A DNA stretch of 46,270 nucleotides, from the NCBI GenBank assembly GCA_020447005.1, contig JAGRDO010000032.1:1-46270 (forward strand), given 5' to 3'. A program made the position numbers and the translations under genes. Below the pieces are notes generated by a model. It worked only from the letters and a program-made list of their open reading frames with translations, did not search any database and had not been told where the DNA came from. Shown here piece by piece: positions 24,772-34,104 of the stretch. Every line of letters begins with the position of its first letter. The stretch's first letter is position 1. The stretch is from Paracoccaceae bacterium (GTDB taxonomy: Bacteria; Pseudomonadota; Alphaproteobacteria; Rhodobacterales; Rhodobacteraceae).

Positions 24772-25431
24772 GTGAAGGCGGGCGGCACCGTTCTGATCAC
24801 CGGGGCCGGACGTGGCCTTGGCGCCGAGCTTTCGCGGCAATACCGGGCGGCGGGATGGGACGTCGTCGCCTGCGCAAGGCGGCCGGCGGCGGGAGAGGCA
24901 GCACTCGACCTGGCCGATGACCGCTCGATCGCCGCACTTGCGGCGTCGCTTGCGGGCAGGCCGATCGATGTCCTGATCCACAACGCTGCGATCCGGGGCG
25001 ACACCGGCGGGCTGGCGACGCTGGATCAGGCAGAGTTTCTGGCGGTCATCCATGTGAACGCCTTCGCGCCGCTGGCGCTGACGGCGGCCTTGCTGCCGAA
25101 CCTTCTGGCCGGGCGGGCGCGCAAGATCGCCCATATCTCAAGCCGGGTCGGATCGATGACCGAAGGCATGGATGACGATGGCGATTATGCCTACCGGATG
25201 TCAAAGGCGGCGCTGAACCTTGCCACGGTGAAGCTGGCCCATGACTATCGGCGGCAGGGGATCACCGCGCTGGCGCTGCACCCCGGCTGGATCCGCACCG
25301 ATATGGGCGGGCCGGACGCCGAAACCGGGATCGGCGAAAGTGCGGCTGGGCTGATCGCCGTGATCGAGGGGGCGACACTTGCCGACAGCGGCAGTTTCAG
25401 GGATTTCCGGGGCCGCACCGTCGCCTGGTGA
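24772..25431 (+). CDS. SDR-family oxidoreductase
   Basis: A 219-residue short-chain dehydrogenase of the C-factor-like type. The NAD(P) loop is TGAGRGLG (residues 10-17), with HNAAI for the NNAG motif, a catalytic serine in HISSRVG and the YRMSK pair (Tyr, Lys); LHPGWIRTDMGG closes the cofactor site. The GTG start lies immediately after the TAG of the glycosidase gene with no gap, so the two are in one operon. Substrate unknown. Confidence 0.88.
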   Translation: MKAGGTVLITGAGRGLGAELSRQYRAAGWDVVACARRPAAGEAALDLADDRSIAALAASLAGRPIDVLIHNAAIRGDTGGLATLDQAEFLAVIHVNAFAPLALTAALLPNLLAGRARKIAHISSRVGSMTEGMDDDGDYAYRMSKAALNLATVKLAHDYRRQGITALALHPGWIRTDMGGPDAETGIGESAAGLIAVIEGATLADSGSFRDFRGRTVAW

Positions 25432-25448
25432 TATCCCGCAAATGCAAA

Positions 25449-25466
25449 CGGGGCCCGAAGGCCCCG
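25449..25466 (-). terminator. Rho-independent terminator after rplY
   Basis: Perfect 7-bp stem CGGGGCC/GGCCCCG (25449-25455 and 25460-25466) with loop CGAA. On the minus strand it is followed by TTTGCATTTG, which fits a terminator for rplY 29 bases past its stop. It may also act, less well, on the SDR transcript on the plus strand. Confidence 0.75.
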
Positions 25467-25494
25467 CCGCTGAACACTTTGCCGGAAGAGAGGA

Positions 25495-26124
25495 TTATTC
25501 CTCTTCGGCTTCGCCCCCGTCATCATCACCGTCACCGGTGCCCGCCGAACGCAGACCCGAGGGTGCCGCGACGTTGGCAATGACGAAGTTCCGCTTGATC
25601 GTCGGCGTTGCGCCGGCCGGAAGCTCGACATCGCCGATATGGATGACATCGCCGATTTCGCGCCCGGTCAGGTCGACCGTGATGTGATCGGGGATATCGC
25701 CCGCGGTGACTTCCAGTTCCACTTCGGGACGAACCACGACGAGCGTGCCGCCCTTGCGGAAGCCGGGGGCCTTGTCGTGATTCTCGAAGGTCACGTGGAT
25801 GTACAGGCTGATCCGCGTGGTGCGCTTGATGCGCATCAGGTCGAGATGGGTGGGCAGGTCCTTCACGACGTCGCGCTGGACGTTGCGGCAGATCACGCGC
25901 ACATCTTCCTGGCCTTCAACCTTGAGGTTGAAAAGCGTCTGCAGGAAGCGGCCTGCCTTCAGCTTTTTCAAAAGTGCGTGGTAGTTCACGTTGATCGCGA
26001 GCGGATCCTGTCCGCCGCCATAAACGATGCCGGGTACGTAGCCCTCACGACGAGCTTGACGAGCGGCCCCCTTGCCTGTCCCCGTCCGTACCTCGGCCTG
26101 AAGATCCGGGATCTCTTTGGCCAT
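25495..26124 (-). CDS. rplY: 50S ribosomal protein L25 (long CTC form)
   Basis: A 209-residue L25/CTC protein that binds 5S rRNA. The N-terminal L25 domain runs from [30 protein letters not shown] to HLDLMRI, and the C-terminal TL5-like domain has [29 protein letters not shown]. It ends in a very acidic tail ([13 protein letters not shown]). The start at 26124 is chosen over an upstream ATG because GGAGAG precedes it and MAKEI is the family start. It stands alone with its own terminator; pth usually lies nearby in this order but is not present here. Confidence 0.95.
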   Translation of the reverse strand: MAKEIPDLQAEVRTGTGKGAARQARREGYVPGIVYGGGQDPLAINVNYHALLKKLKAGRFLQTLFNLKVEGQEDVRVICRNVQRDVVKDLPTHLDLMRIKRTTRISLYIHVTFENHDKAPGFRKGGTLVVVRPEVELEVTAGDIPDHITVDLTGREIGDVIHIGDVELPAGATPTIKRNFVIANVAAPSGLRSAGTGDGDDDGGEAEEE

Positions 26125-26314
26125 TGGTCTCTCCATATGTTAGCCGGGCATCCTCCAAGGGTGCATGCCCATGAAGCGGGGGCTATAGAGGGGAATGCCC
26201 GCGAAGGAAAGCGGATTCTTTGCGCCCCTTGCCCGTGCGCGCGGTCCGACCGGGTATTGCCATTGGTGGATGTGCTGTTTAGCAGATGGCGGGCAGGCGC
26301 GGAACGGGAATGAC

Positions 26315-27460
26315 ATGATATTACTAAAAGCGGCCCGCATCGCGAAAGCGCCGAATGCGGGGTTGGCGTCGGTTGGCGTTTTCTGGGGCGGCTTTTCGGC
26401 CCTTGTGCCCGATCTCAAGGCGGGCATCGGCGCGTCCGAGGCAGAGTTCGGGCTGGCGATGATGGTGACGGCGGTGGGCGGCATCTTCGCGATGTTCATG
26501 GCCCCCGCCGTGATGCGGCGCCTCGGCCCGCTTGGTCTGCCTGTGGCCGGAGCATTTCTGGCGGCAAGCGCCGCATCGCCACTGATCCCTTCCAACCCGG
26601 TGGAGTTCGGGCTGACGATGATACTGGTCGGGGCGGCGATCTCGCTTCTCGATATCGGATCCAGCATCCGCGTTTCGGTGCTTGAAGAGAGGGCGGGCGT
26701 TCATCTGATGAATTTCTCGCATGCGATGTTTTCCTTCGGCTTCGCGGCTTCGGCATTCGTGACCAGCGTGGCCCGGGCTGCCGGATACGGGCCCGGGGCG
26801 ATTCTGCCCGCGCTGGCGATCGTGAATGCCCTGCTGATCCTCGCGCTGCGCGAAGGCGCGACGTGGAACGATGCGGCCCCGGCCCCGGCGGGGACCGTCG
26901 CCCGCAATCCCTGGGCGCTGATCTTTCTGGTGGCGGGAATTCTCTTTGCCTCATTCGTGGTCGAGAACGCCTCCGAGACATGGTCGGCCTATTTTATCGA
27001 GCGCGATCTGGGCGCGTTGCCGGGCAGTGGCGGTTTCGGCCCGGTCGCACTGGGGCTGACGATGGGGTTCGGGCGGCTTGGCGGGCAGATCGTGACGGGG
27101 CGGCTGGGCGAGGCAAGGCTGGTTGCGTGGTCCGGTCTCATCGCCGCGACGGGGGCGATGGTGGTCGCCCTGGCGCCGGTGCCCGCCGTGGCGGTGTTCG
27201 GTGTCGGCTGCATCGGTGTCGGCGCGGCGGTTCTGGTGCCCTCGGCCAACTCGATCCTTGGCCGGCTGGTGCGCCCCGATCAGCGCGCCCATGCCATGTC
27301 GCGGGCCTGGATGGTGGGGTTCACCGGCTTTTTCGTTGGTCCTGCGGCGATCGGGCTGATTGCCCAGCATGCGGGCCTGCGCGTTGCCTTCGGCGTGGTC
27401 GCCCTTCTGGCGATGATGGTGTTGCCCCTTGTTCGCGCCCTGCGTCGCCGGGGCGCATGA
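26315..27460 (+). CDS. MFS transporter
   Basis: A 381-residue major facilitator protein with about 12 hydrophobic helices and no signal peptide. The N-half has VGVFWGGFSALVPDLKAGIGASEAEFGLAMM and the MFS loop 2-3 region PAVMRRLGPLG; a conserved acidic helix reads FASFVVENASETWSAYFI, which resembles the YbjJ-like group. The ATG at 26315 is the first suitable codon; an out-of-frame ATG at 26310 stops at once. It diverges from rplY across 190 bases, where TTGCCA (26257) and TAGCAG (26280) give a weak promoter candidate. The cargo is not predictable. Confidence 0.88.
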   Translation: MILLKAARIAKAPNAGLASVGVFWGGFSALVPDLKAGIGASEAEFGLAMMVTAVGGIFAMFMAPAVMRRLGPLGLPVAGAFLAASAASPLIPSNPVEFGLTMILVGAAISLLDIGSSIRVSVLEERAGVHLMNFSHAMFSFGFAASAFVTSVARAAGYGPGAILPALAIVNALLILALREGATWNDAAPAPAGTVARNPWALIFLVAGILFASFVVENASETWSAYFIERDLGALPGSGGFGPVALGLTMGFGRLGGQIVTGRLGEARLVAWSGLIAATGAMVVALAPVPAVAVFGVGCIGVGAAVLVPSANSILGRLVRPDQRAHAMSRAWMVGFTGFFVGPAAIGLIAQHAGLRVAFGVVALLAMMVLPLVRALRRRGA

Positions 27461-27472
27461 GCCGGCCGCCGG

Positions 27473-30400
27473 TCAGGTCCGCAACACCCGATAAAGCGCC
27501 GGGATGACGAGAACGGTCAGCAGCGTCGAGGAGGCAAGCCCGAAGAGGAGCGAGATCGCGAGGCCCTGAAAGATCGGATCGGTCAGGATCACGGCGGCGC
27601 CGATCATGGCGGCCAGCGCCGTCAGCAGGATCGGCTTGAACCGGATGGCGCCCGCTTCGATCAGAACCTCGGTCAGCGGCCGGTCGGGGCGGCGCGCGTG
27701 GCGGATGAAGTCGACCAGAAGGATCGAATTGCGCACGATGATCCCCGCCAGCGCGATGAAGCCGATCATCGATGTCGCCGAAAACGGCGCGCCAAACAGC
27801 CAGTGCCCAAGGATGATGCCGATGAAGGTCAGGGGAACCGGCGTCAGGATGACGAGCGGCACCTTGAACGATCCGAACTGCGCCACGACAAGGATGTAGA
27901 TGCCAAGCAGGGCAACCCCGAAGGCGGCGCCCATGTCGCGGAAGGTGACCCATGTCACCTCCCATTCCCCGTCCCACAGAAGCGTCGGGCGGCTTTCATC
28001 CTCGGGCTGGCCGTGAAGCGCGATTACCGGCTTTTCCAGCCCGGTCCAGTCCTGCGCATCCAGGGCGTCCTGGACGGCAAGCATGCCGTAAAGCGGCGCT
28101 TCGAAATCGCCGGCAAGCTCGGCCGTGACCATTTCGGCGGGCCGCCCGTTATGGCGGAAGACGGGGAACGAGCCTTGTTCCTCGCGCAGGGTGACGACAT
28201 CCCCGAGTTCGACGACGGAGCGGTCGCCGGGAAGGACATTGGCGGGGATCGGGGTTGCAAGGAACGCCTCGTCCAGCACCTTGGCGCTGTCGGGCCGTTC
28301 GACCCGGATCGGCAGCGGCTGGCGGCCATTGCCCCGGTGCGAATATCCCACCGTCGTGCCGCCGTTCAGGATCGCGATCGTGTCCAGCACATCGGATTCC
28401 TGCACCCGGAAATAGTCGGCCTGATCGGTCGATACGGTCATGCGCAACCGCCGCGCGGGATCGCCATAGGAATTGTCGATATCGACGACAAAGGGGACCG
28501 ACCGGAAGGCGGCCTCGACCTTTTCGGCGACGGCGCGGCGGGTTTCGGCATCGGGGCCATAGATTTCGGCCAGAAGCGTGGCCAGAACCGGCGGGCCGGG
28601 GGGCGGTTCCACGACCTTGATCCGCGCCCCGCGCGGAAGGTCCAGCCCCGCGATCCGCTTGCGCAGGTCAAGCGCGATATCGTGGCTTGACCGGTCGCGT
28701 TCCGATTTCGGGGTGAGGTTCAGCGCCACGTCGCCCTGTTCGGGCAGGCTGCGCAGATAGGAATGGCGGACCAGCCCGTTGAAGTTGAAGGGCGCCGCCG
28801 TCCCGGCATGGGTCTGCGCCGAACGCAGTTCGGGCAGATCAAGCGCCAGCGTGGCGAGCGTCTGGGCGACGGCATCCGTCGCTTCGGCCGACGTGCCTTC
28901 GGGCATGTCGATGACCAGCGACAGTTCGGATTTGTTGTCAAAGGGCAGCAGTTTGACCGTCACGTCCCTGGTGTAGAAAAGCGCCATGGAGCCGAAGGTC
29001 AGCGCGGTGACGGCGGCCAGAAAGATCCAGCTTGTCGTCTTGCTGCGCAGCAGGGGCCGCGCGACGGCGGCATAGGCGCGGCCAAGGGGGCCGGGATCAT
29101 CTTCGCCGTGATGGCCGGTGGCGGGCGCCTTGCCCGCAACCTTCAGCATCAGCCACGGCGTGACCATGACCGCGACGAAGAAGGAAAAGATCATCGCCGC
29201 CGAAGCATTCGCGGGGATCGGGCTCATATAAGGCCCCATCAGACCAGAGACAAAGAGCATCGGCAAAAGGGCGGCGACAACGGTCAGAGTGGCGACGATG
29301 GTGGGGTTGCCCACCTCGGCCACGGCATCGATCGCGGCCGTTCGCCGGGGGCGGCCGTCCCCCATCGCCCAGTGCCGGGCAATGTTCTCGATCACCACGA
29401 TCGCGTCATCGACGAGGATGCCGATGGAGAAGATCAGAGCGAAAAGCGAGACGCGGTTCAGCGTGTAACCCATCAGGTAAGAGGCAAAGAGCGTCAGAAG
29501 GATCGTGACCGGGATGACCACGGCGACGACCACAGCCTCGCGCCGGCCGATGGCGATCCAGGCCAGCGCGATGATCGACACGGTGGCAAGGCCGAGGTGA
29601 TAGAGCAGTTCGTTGGCCTTCTCATTGGCGCTTTCGCCATAGTCGCGCGTCACCTCGATCCGCATGTCTTCCGGGATCAGGCGGCCTTCCAGCGCGTGCA
29701 CGCGGTGCAGGATCGTCTCGGCGACGGTAACGGCATTGGAGCCTGCGCGCTTGGCGACCGCGATGGTCACCGCCGGGCGGCGCGAAATGCCGTCTTCGCC
29801 GCGCTGAAGGCTGGCCACGTAAAACCCGGTTTCCTCGCTGGCATAGGCGACATCGGCCACGTCGCGAACATAGACGGGGCGCCCGTCGCGGGTGGTCAGC
29901 AGAAGGTTTCCGATCTCGGCCGGGGAACGCAGGGTTTCGCCGGCGACGAGGGTGATTTCCTCGCCGCCGTCGCGGATCCGGCCCGCGGGGGCCGCGCTGT
30001 TGGCGCCAGAGAGTTTTCCGGCAAGCTGTTGCACCGTCACGCCATAAAGCGCCATCCGGGCCGGCGCGGGGGCGACGCGGATCAGGTCCGAGGTTTCGCC
30101 GACAAGATATGTCAGGCCGACATCGGGTATCTTGGCGATTTCGGTGCGAAGTTCGCGCGCGACGCGGGTCAGGTCGGGCGCCGCGATCCGCCCGGCGGCA
30201 CCATCCGACGGTGTCAGCGTCAGGGTGAGGATGGCAACATCGTCGATCCCGCGCCCGACGATGGCCGGTTCCGGTATGCCCACGGGGATCCGGTCGAGAT
30301 TTGCGCGGACCTTGTCGTGAACGCGCAGCACCGCCGCGTCGGAAGAGGTTCCGACCAGAAACCGCGCCGTGACCGACACCATGTCATCGGCGGTCTGCGA

Positions 30401-30676
30401 ATAGACATGCTCGACGCCGTCAATGCTTTTGACGATGGTTTCAAGCGGTTCGGTGATCAGCTTCACCGCATCCTCGGCGCGCAATCCACTGGCGCGGACA
30501 TGGATATCGACCATGGGAACGGAGATCTGCGGTTCTTCCTCGCGCGGAAGGGCGAACAGCGCGATCAGACCGAAGGCCAGCGCGGCCAAGAGGAAAAGCG
30601 GTGTCAGCGGCGACGTGATGGCGCCGTCGGTAAGACGGCCGGCAAGGCCGCGCGAAGGGGGGGGTGGCATTTTCAT
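27473..30676 (-). CDS. RND efflux pump inner-membrane subunit
   Basis: A 1067-residue RND permease of the AcrB-like (HAE1) type, with one transmembrane helix near residue 30, a long periplasmic domain, helices from about 360 to 500, a second periplasmic domain and final helices. The charged TM4 motif is in IFSIGILVDDAIVVIENIARH (Asp-Asp pair of the proton relay). LPREEEPQISVPMVDIHV at the start is typical of the group with unusual, non-drug substrates. The ATG overlaps the stop of the MFP gene (ATGA). Its place in an operon behind an SqrR-like operator points to sulfide, persulfide or related stress, by inference. Confidence 0.93.
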   Translation of the reverse strand: MKMPPPPSRGLAGRLTDGAITSPLTPLFLLAALAFGLIALFALPREEEPQISVPMVDIHVRASGLRAEDAVKLITEPLETIVKSIDGVEHVYSQTADDMVSVTARFLVGTSSDAAVLRVHDKVRANLDRIPVGIPEPAIVGRGIDDVAILTLTLTPSDGAAGRIAAPDLTRVARELRTEIAKIPDVGLTYLVGETSDLIRVAPAPARMALYGVTVQQLAGKLSGANSAAPAGRIRDGGEEITLVAGETLRSPAEIGNLLLTTRDGRPVYVRDVADVAYASEETGFYVASLQRGEDGISRRPAVTIAVAKRAGSNAVTVAETILHRVHALEGRLIPEDMRIEVTRDYGESANEKANELLYHLGLATVSIIALAWIAIGRREAVVVAVVIPVTILLTLFASYLMGYTLNRVSLFALIFSIGILVDDAIVVIENIARHWAMGDGRPRRTAAIDAVAEVGNPTIVATLTVVAALLPMLFVSGLMGPYMSPIPANASAAMIFSFFVAVMVTPWLMLKVAGKAPATGHHGEDDPGPLGRAYAAVARPLLRSKTTSWIFLAAVTALTFGSMALFYTRDVTVKLLPFDNKSELSLVIDMPEGTSAEATDAVAQTLATLALDLPELRSAQTHAGTAAPFNFNGLVRHSYLRSLPEQGDVALNLTPKSERDRSSHDIALDLRKRIAGLDLPRGARIKVVEPPPGPPVLATLLAEIYGPDAETRRAVAEKVEAAFRSVPFVVDIDNSYGDPARRLRMTVSTDQADYFRVQESDVLDTIAILNGGTTVGYSHRGNGRQPLPIRVERPDSAKVLDEAFLATPIPANVLPGDRSVVELGDVVTLREEQGSFPVFRHNGRPAEMVTAELAGDFEAPLYGMLAVQDALDAQDWTGLEKPVIALHGQPEDESRPTLLWDGEWEVTWVTFRDMGAAFGVALLGIYILVVAQFGSFKVPLVILTPVPLTFIGIILGHWLFGAPFSATSMIGFIALAGIIVRNSILLVDFIRHARRPDRPLTEVLIEAGAIRFKPILLTALAAMIGAAVILTDPIFQGLAISLLFGLASSTLLTVLVIPALYRVLRT

Positions 30677-31638
30677 TCCGCGGTCACGATCCGATCGCCG
30701 GCGGCAAGACCGGTCACCACCTCGATCAGGCTTTCGCCATCCAGTTCAACCGCCTCGCCCAGAAGGACCGCGCGTTCCGAGGAGTGCCCCCCGGCGGTGA
30801 CCGTCACGAAATCGATCCCCGAACGGGTTGAAACGGCACTGGCGGGGACAAGAAGCGCGGTGCGTGTGCCAACGGCCAGGCTGACCAGGACGCGGGCATT
30901 CACGAATCCGGTTTCCAGCCCGTCGACCTCGACATCGGCCGTCACGCGGCCGTTGGATATTTCGGGGTAGATCTTGGCGATATGGCCGGTCTGATGCGCG
31001 GCGCCGGTTGAAATCCGGATCGCATCACCTTCGTTCAGTGACGCCGCGTGGCGTTCAGGGATCGCGAGACGAAGGAAAAACCCGCCGCCCCCGATTGTGG
31101 CGACCGGCTCGCCCGGCAGGATCACGGCGCCCGGCGTGACGGGGACGGTCAGGACACGCCCCGCGCCGGGGGCAAGCACCTCGCCTTCGCTGGCCTGCTG
31201 GCGGATCACCGCGCGTTGCGCCGTGACCGAGGCAATCTGCCCGCGCACCACGTCCACGTCGGTCTGCAACTGATCCAGCCGCTGGACCGTCGCGACGCCC
31301 CGGCCGACCAGTTCCTTGCCCCGGGCAAGTTCGGCTTCGGCGGTGATGCGCTGGGCGTCGAGGGCGTCGATCTGCGCATCCAGCGCCGCGATCTGAAACG
31401 ACAGCTTGTCATCGCGCACCGTGGCGATCCGCTGGCCCTGTGCGACCAGATCGCCTTCGGTGACCAGAAGGTCGGCCACCAGCCCGCCGATCCGCGCCCG
31501 GGCGGGAACCGTTTCGCGCGCCTCGACCTGACCGTAGACCGACTTCCAGTCGGTCACGGTCCGCGATTGCAGCGTCAGGGTTCCGGCGGCGCCTTGCCCG
31601 GACCAGAGCAGGGCAAGGCAGATAAGGGCGGCGCGCAT
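30673..31638 (-). CDS. Efflux RND periplasmic adaptor (MFP/HlyD)
   Basis: A 321-residue membrane fusion protein that links the RND pump to an outer-membrane channel. Signal-like N-terminus (ALICLALLWSGQGAAG), first lipoyl half (RIGGLVADLLVTEGDLVAQGQRIATV), a helical hairpin (LDAQIDALDAQRITAEAELARGKEL to ASVTAQRAVIRQQA), second lipoyl half (LAPGAGRVLTVPVTPGAVILPGEPVATI) and beta-barrel and proximal domains to the end. It starts 12 bases after the DUF2892 stop and overlaps the RND start. The outer-membrane partner is not in the window. Confidence 0.92.
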   Translation of the reverse strand: MRAALICLALLWSGQGAAGTLTLQSRTVTDWKSVYGQVEARETVPARARIGGLVADLLVTEGDLVAQGQRIATVRDDKLSFQIAALDAQIDALDAQRITAEAELARGKELVGRGVATVQRLDQLQTDVDVVRGQIASVTAQRAVIRQQASEGEVLAPGAGRVLTVPVTPGAVILPGEPVATIGGGGFFLRLAIPERHAASLNEGDAIRISTGAAHQTGHIAKIYPEISNGRVTADVEVDGLETGFVNARVLVSLAVGTRTALLVPASAVSTRSGIDFVTVTAGGHSSERAVLLGEAVELDGESLIEVVTGLAAGDRIVTAE

Positions 31639-31650
31639 GGCGGTGATCCT

Positions 31651-31851
31651 TCAGAAGGCAGTGCCGGGTTTGAAGCCGAGCTTGCGGAACGCCATGGCGG
31701 CGGGGCAAAAGCCGGTAAAGGCCGACTGGAGCATGTTCGCGCCGATGAAGACGGTAAACCAGATGAAGTAGGGCGACACCCAGAGGGTAAGGGCCACGGA
31801 CAGAAGAACCATGACGCCGGCAAAGGCCAGTACGGTACGGTCGAGGGACAT
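31651..31851 (-). CDS. DUF2892 (YgaP-type) small membrane protein
   Basis: A 66-residue protein with two hydrophobic helices (about residues 6-26 and 29-48) and the family ending NMLQSAFTGFCPAAMAFRKLGF, which carries one conserved cysteine. This is the membrane part seen at the C-terminus of YgaP rhodaneses and as a free protein in BigR/SqrR sulfur-stress operons. An AGGAGG site lies 7 bases before the ATG. It is the first gene of the operon, directly downstream of the ATTC-N8-GAAT operator, which supports a part in reactive sulfur handling. Confidence 0.88.
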   Translation of the reverse strand: MSLDRTVLAFAGVMVLLSVALTLWVSPYFIWFTVFIGANMLQSAFTGFCPAAMAFRKLGFKPGTAF

Positions 31852-31871
31852 GAGAGCCTCCTTGGCTGATT

Positions 31872-31895
31872 ACACATTCCTAAATATGAATGTGT
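31872..31895 (-). promoter_or_regulatory. SqrR/BigR-type operator
   Basis: Perfect inverted repeat ACACATTC (31872-31879) and GAATGTGT (31888-31895) around CTAAATAT. The core ATTC-N8-GAAT equals the consensus reported for SqrR, a persulfide-sensing ArsR-family repressor of Rhodobacter capsulatus. The centre covers the -10 box of the DUF2892-MFP-RND promoter, as expected for repression. The repressor gene itself is not in the window. Confidence 0.8.
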
Positions 31896-31909
31896 CTGGC
31901 GGATTGCAA
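31881..31909 (-). promoter_or_regulatory. Promoter of the DUF2892-MFP-RND operon
   Basis: On the minus strand, -35 TTGCAA (31909-31904) and -10 TATTTA (31886-31881) have a 17-base spacer. Transcription would start near 31874, within the operator, about 23 bases ahead of the DUF2892 ATG. Confidence 0.6.
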
Positions 31910-31946
31910 GCGCCATCGACGTGTTGACGCGATAATCTGCCCCTGG

Positions 31947-33314
31947 TCAGCTGTCTGGCGGAAATGTCAGGCGCACGATCAGCCCGGGGCGATTGTCCAG
32001 CAGGCTGAGTTCGGCCCCGTGAAGCCCCGCCGTGGCGGCGACAAGCGCCAGCCCGAGCCCGTTGCCTTCGGTGCTGCGGCTGCGCTCCAGCCGGTACAGG
32101 CGGCGAAGGACGTTGCCGCGTTCCTCTTCTGGGATGCCGGGGCCGGTATCCGAGACCTGCACCATCGGCTTTCCCTGCCAGAACCCGGCGGCGACGGTCA
32201 GATGGCTGCCCGCCGGCGTATGGCGCAGGGCATTTTCAATCAGGTTCGACACGGCCTGTCCGACCAGATCGCGATTGGCCCTGACGGTGACCCCGATTTC
32301 CGGCGCCTCGATTGTCAGGCTGCCGCCATGCTCTTCGGCGGCGGGCTGATAAAGCTCGCCGATCTCGCGGGCAAGCCGTGCCAGATCGACCTTGGCGAAT
32401 GTCGCGCCGGCATTGCCGCTTTCGATCTGGGCGATGCGCAAGAGACCGTGAAAGACGCCCACCGCGCCGTTCGCCTCTGCCATGGCGCGTTCGGCCAATG
32501 CGGCCTCTTCACTGCCATCGGCAAGTTTGTCGCGCAGGTCGTGCAGCAGAACCGACATGCGCTGAAGGGGTGTTTTCAGATCATGTGCGATGTCGGTAGA
32601 AACCTGACGCAGCGCGTCCGTCGAGGCCTGCAATCCGGCCGCCATGCGGTTGACGCGGGTTCCGATCCGTTCCAGATCGTCCTGACGGCCACCCTGTGCC
32701 GCTATCCGGGTTTCCAGCGCGCCTTGCGACAGTTTTTCAAGCGCCGTCTCGATCCGTTCGACCCGGCGATGGGCGCGCACCGCGATCGCCGCCCCGATCC
32801 CGAAGGAAATCAGCGCCGTGGGCACGAGGCTGAGCACCAGAAGCGCCGCGAAGGTTTCGCCAAGCAGGCGGATCGGCGCCTTGCTTTCGGCAACGACCAG
32901 TATGCCACCGGCCATGCGCATGACTTCGGGATAATAGCCATCCTCGCTCAGCGGTCTGCCATCGGGGCGGGGCAGGATCTGGATCGAGCCGTTGGCGATC
33001 TTCGCCTCGGCGTTGCCGGTCACCCGGCCATCGGGGGCAATGAAGGCAAAGACGCGGTCTGCCGGATCGGCGGCGTCGGCTTCGGCGGCAACCAGCACTT
33101 CCAGCGTTCGCGGCGATGCGGTGACATCGAACCCGGCCATGTGCTGGGCAAGGTTTGCGCGTATTCCGGATTCGATATTGCGCCGGGCCGCGACATAGGC
33201 GAGCGCGAGGGTGACAAGGCTGACGACGGTGAACACGGCGACAAGCCCCATGGCCTGCCGCACCGGTGTCGATCCGGCGATCTGGTGCAGTGCGACGGGC
33301 AGGCGGGGGCGCAT
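31947..33314 (-). CDS. Sensor histidine kinase
   Basis: A 455-residue membrane kinase with an N-terminal helix (about 22-43), a periplasmic domain of some 115 residues, a second helix (about 155-178), HAMP, and catalytic parts: H box STDIAHDLKTPLQ (phospho-His), N box NLIENALRHTP, G1 DTGPGIPEE and G2 GNGLGLALV. It begins one base after the stop of the partner regulator gene. The pair is divergent from a DegP-like protease gene, which suggests a cell-envelope stress signal, as with CpxAR; that is inference. Confidence 0.92.
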   Translation of the reverse strand: MRPRLPVALHQIAGSTPVRQAMGLVAVFTVVSLVTLALAYVAARRNIESGIRANLAQHMAGFDVTASPRTLEVLVAAEADAADPADRVFAFIAPDGRVTGNAEAKIANGSIQILPRPDGRPLSEDGYYPEVMRMAGGILVVAESKAPIRLLGETFAALLVLSLVPTALISFGIGAAIAVRAHRRVERIETALEKLSQGALETRIAAQGGRQDDLERIGTRVNRMAAGLQASTDALRQVSTDIAHDLKTPLQRMSVLLHDLRDKLADGSEEAALAERAMAEANGAVGVFHGLLRIAQIESGNAGATFAKVDLARLAREIGELYQPAAEEHGGSLTIEAPEIGVTVRANRDLVGQAVSNLIENALRHTPAGSHLTVAAGFWQGKPMVQVSDTGPGIPEEERGNVLRRLYRLERSRSTEGNGLGLALVAATAGLHGAELSLLDNRPGLIVRLTFPPDS

Positions 33315-33315
33315 C

Positions 33316-33987
33316 TCAGGCCTCGATCCGGTATCCTGCGCCGCGCACGGTCTGGATCAGCTCGCGCTCAAAGGGTTTGTCGACCTTGGCGCGCAGGCGG
33401 CTGACATGGGTTTCCACCACATTGGTCTGCGGATCGAAATTGAGGTCCCACACCGCTTCAAGCAGCATCGTGCGTGTCTGCACGCGCCCCTTGCGGCGAA
33501 GCAGATGTTCCAGAAGCGCGAATTCGCGGGGCAAAAGATCCAGTTCCTGCCCTGCCCGCGTCACCTTGCGGCTGATGAGGTCCATCGTCAGATCGGCGGC
33601 GGTCAGCTTGGTTTCCACCGGCTGGGCGGGCGGGCGCCGCGCCAGCACCGCGACCCGGGCCGCGAGTTCGCCGAAGGCGAAGGGTTTGACCAGATAGTCG
33701 TCGCCACCGGCCTGAAGCCCCTCGATCCGGTCATCGACCCCCGCGATGGCGGTCAGGAAGATGGCCGGCGTCGTGACCTTGGCCGAGCGCAGGGCGCGGA
33801 TCAGCGACAGCCCGTCAAGCCCGGGCAGCATGCGGTCGACGATCAGCACATCGTAATCGCCCGACATCGCCTGCATCAGACCGTCGCGCCCGCTGGTCAG
33901 GTGGTCCACCACATGCCCGTCCTGCCGCATGCCCTTGGCGATGAAGGCGGCCGTGGTTTCGTCATCCTCGATCAACAGCAGTTTCAC
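33316..33987 (-). CDS. OmpR-family response regulator
   Basis: A 223-residue regulator: receiver domain (VKLLLIEDDE at the start, phospho-Asp in LIVDRML, Thr in FLTA, Lys in LVKPF) and a winged-helix DNA-binding domain (LLPREFALLEHLLRRKGRVQTR, then VVETHVSRLRAKVDK). The GTG at 33987 is preferred because GGAAGG lies 7 bases before it and the family begins right there; an ATG at 34002 is the alternative and would contain that site. It is co-transcribed with the kinase. Binding to the repeat at 34105-34122 in the shared upstream region is plausible. Confidence 0.92.
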   Translation of the reverse strand: MKLLLIEDDETTAAFIAKGMRQDGHVVDHLTSGRDGLMQAMSGDYDVLIVDRMLPGLDGLSLIRALRSAKVTTPAIFLTAIAGVDDRIEGLQAGGDDYLVKPFAFGELAARVAVLARRPPAQPVETKLTAADLTMDLISRKVTRAGQELDLLPREFALLEHLLRRKGRVQTRTMLLEAVWDLNFDPQTNVVETHVSRLRAKVDKPFERELIQTVRGAGYRIEA

Positions 33988-34104
33988 GTCCCGTCCTTCC
34001 ATCGTGCCAATCCGGCGGCCGGAAACAAGGGCCCGGCGAGACCTATGCCAAACTGTCACCCTGTCGGGCGCCGCTGTCCAGAGGGCGCGCCAGCCCAACA
34101 CCGC

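Noticed and set aside
26146-26170. GGGCAT/ATGCCC repeat in the rplY leader as an autoregulatory stem
   Set aside because: Only six pairs with a 13-base loop; too weak to report as a feature.
28763-30970. 735-codon open frame on the plus strand across the RND pump gene
   Set aside because: Shadow of the RND gene; Arg/Gly/Asp/His-rich low-information sequence without domains.
31924-31937. TTGACG with GATAAT on the plus strand, a promoter-like pair
   Set aside because: Boxes are only two bases apart and point into the 3' end of a minus-strand gene.
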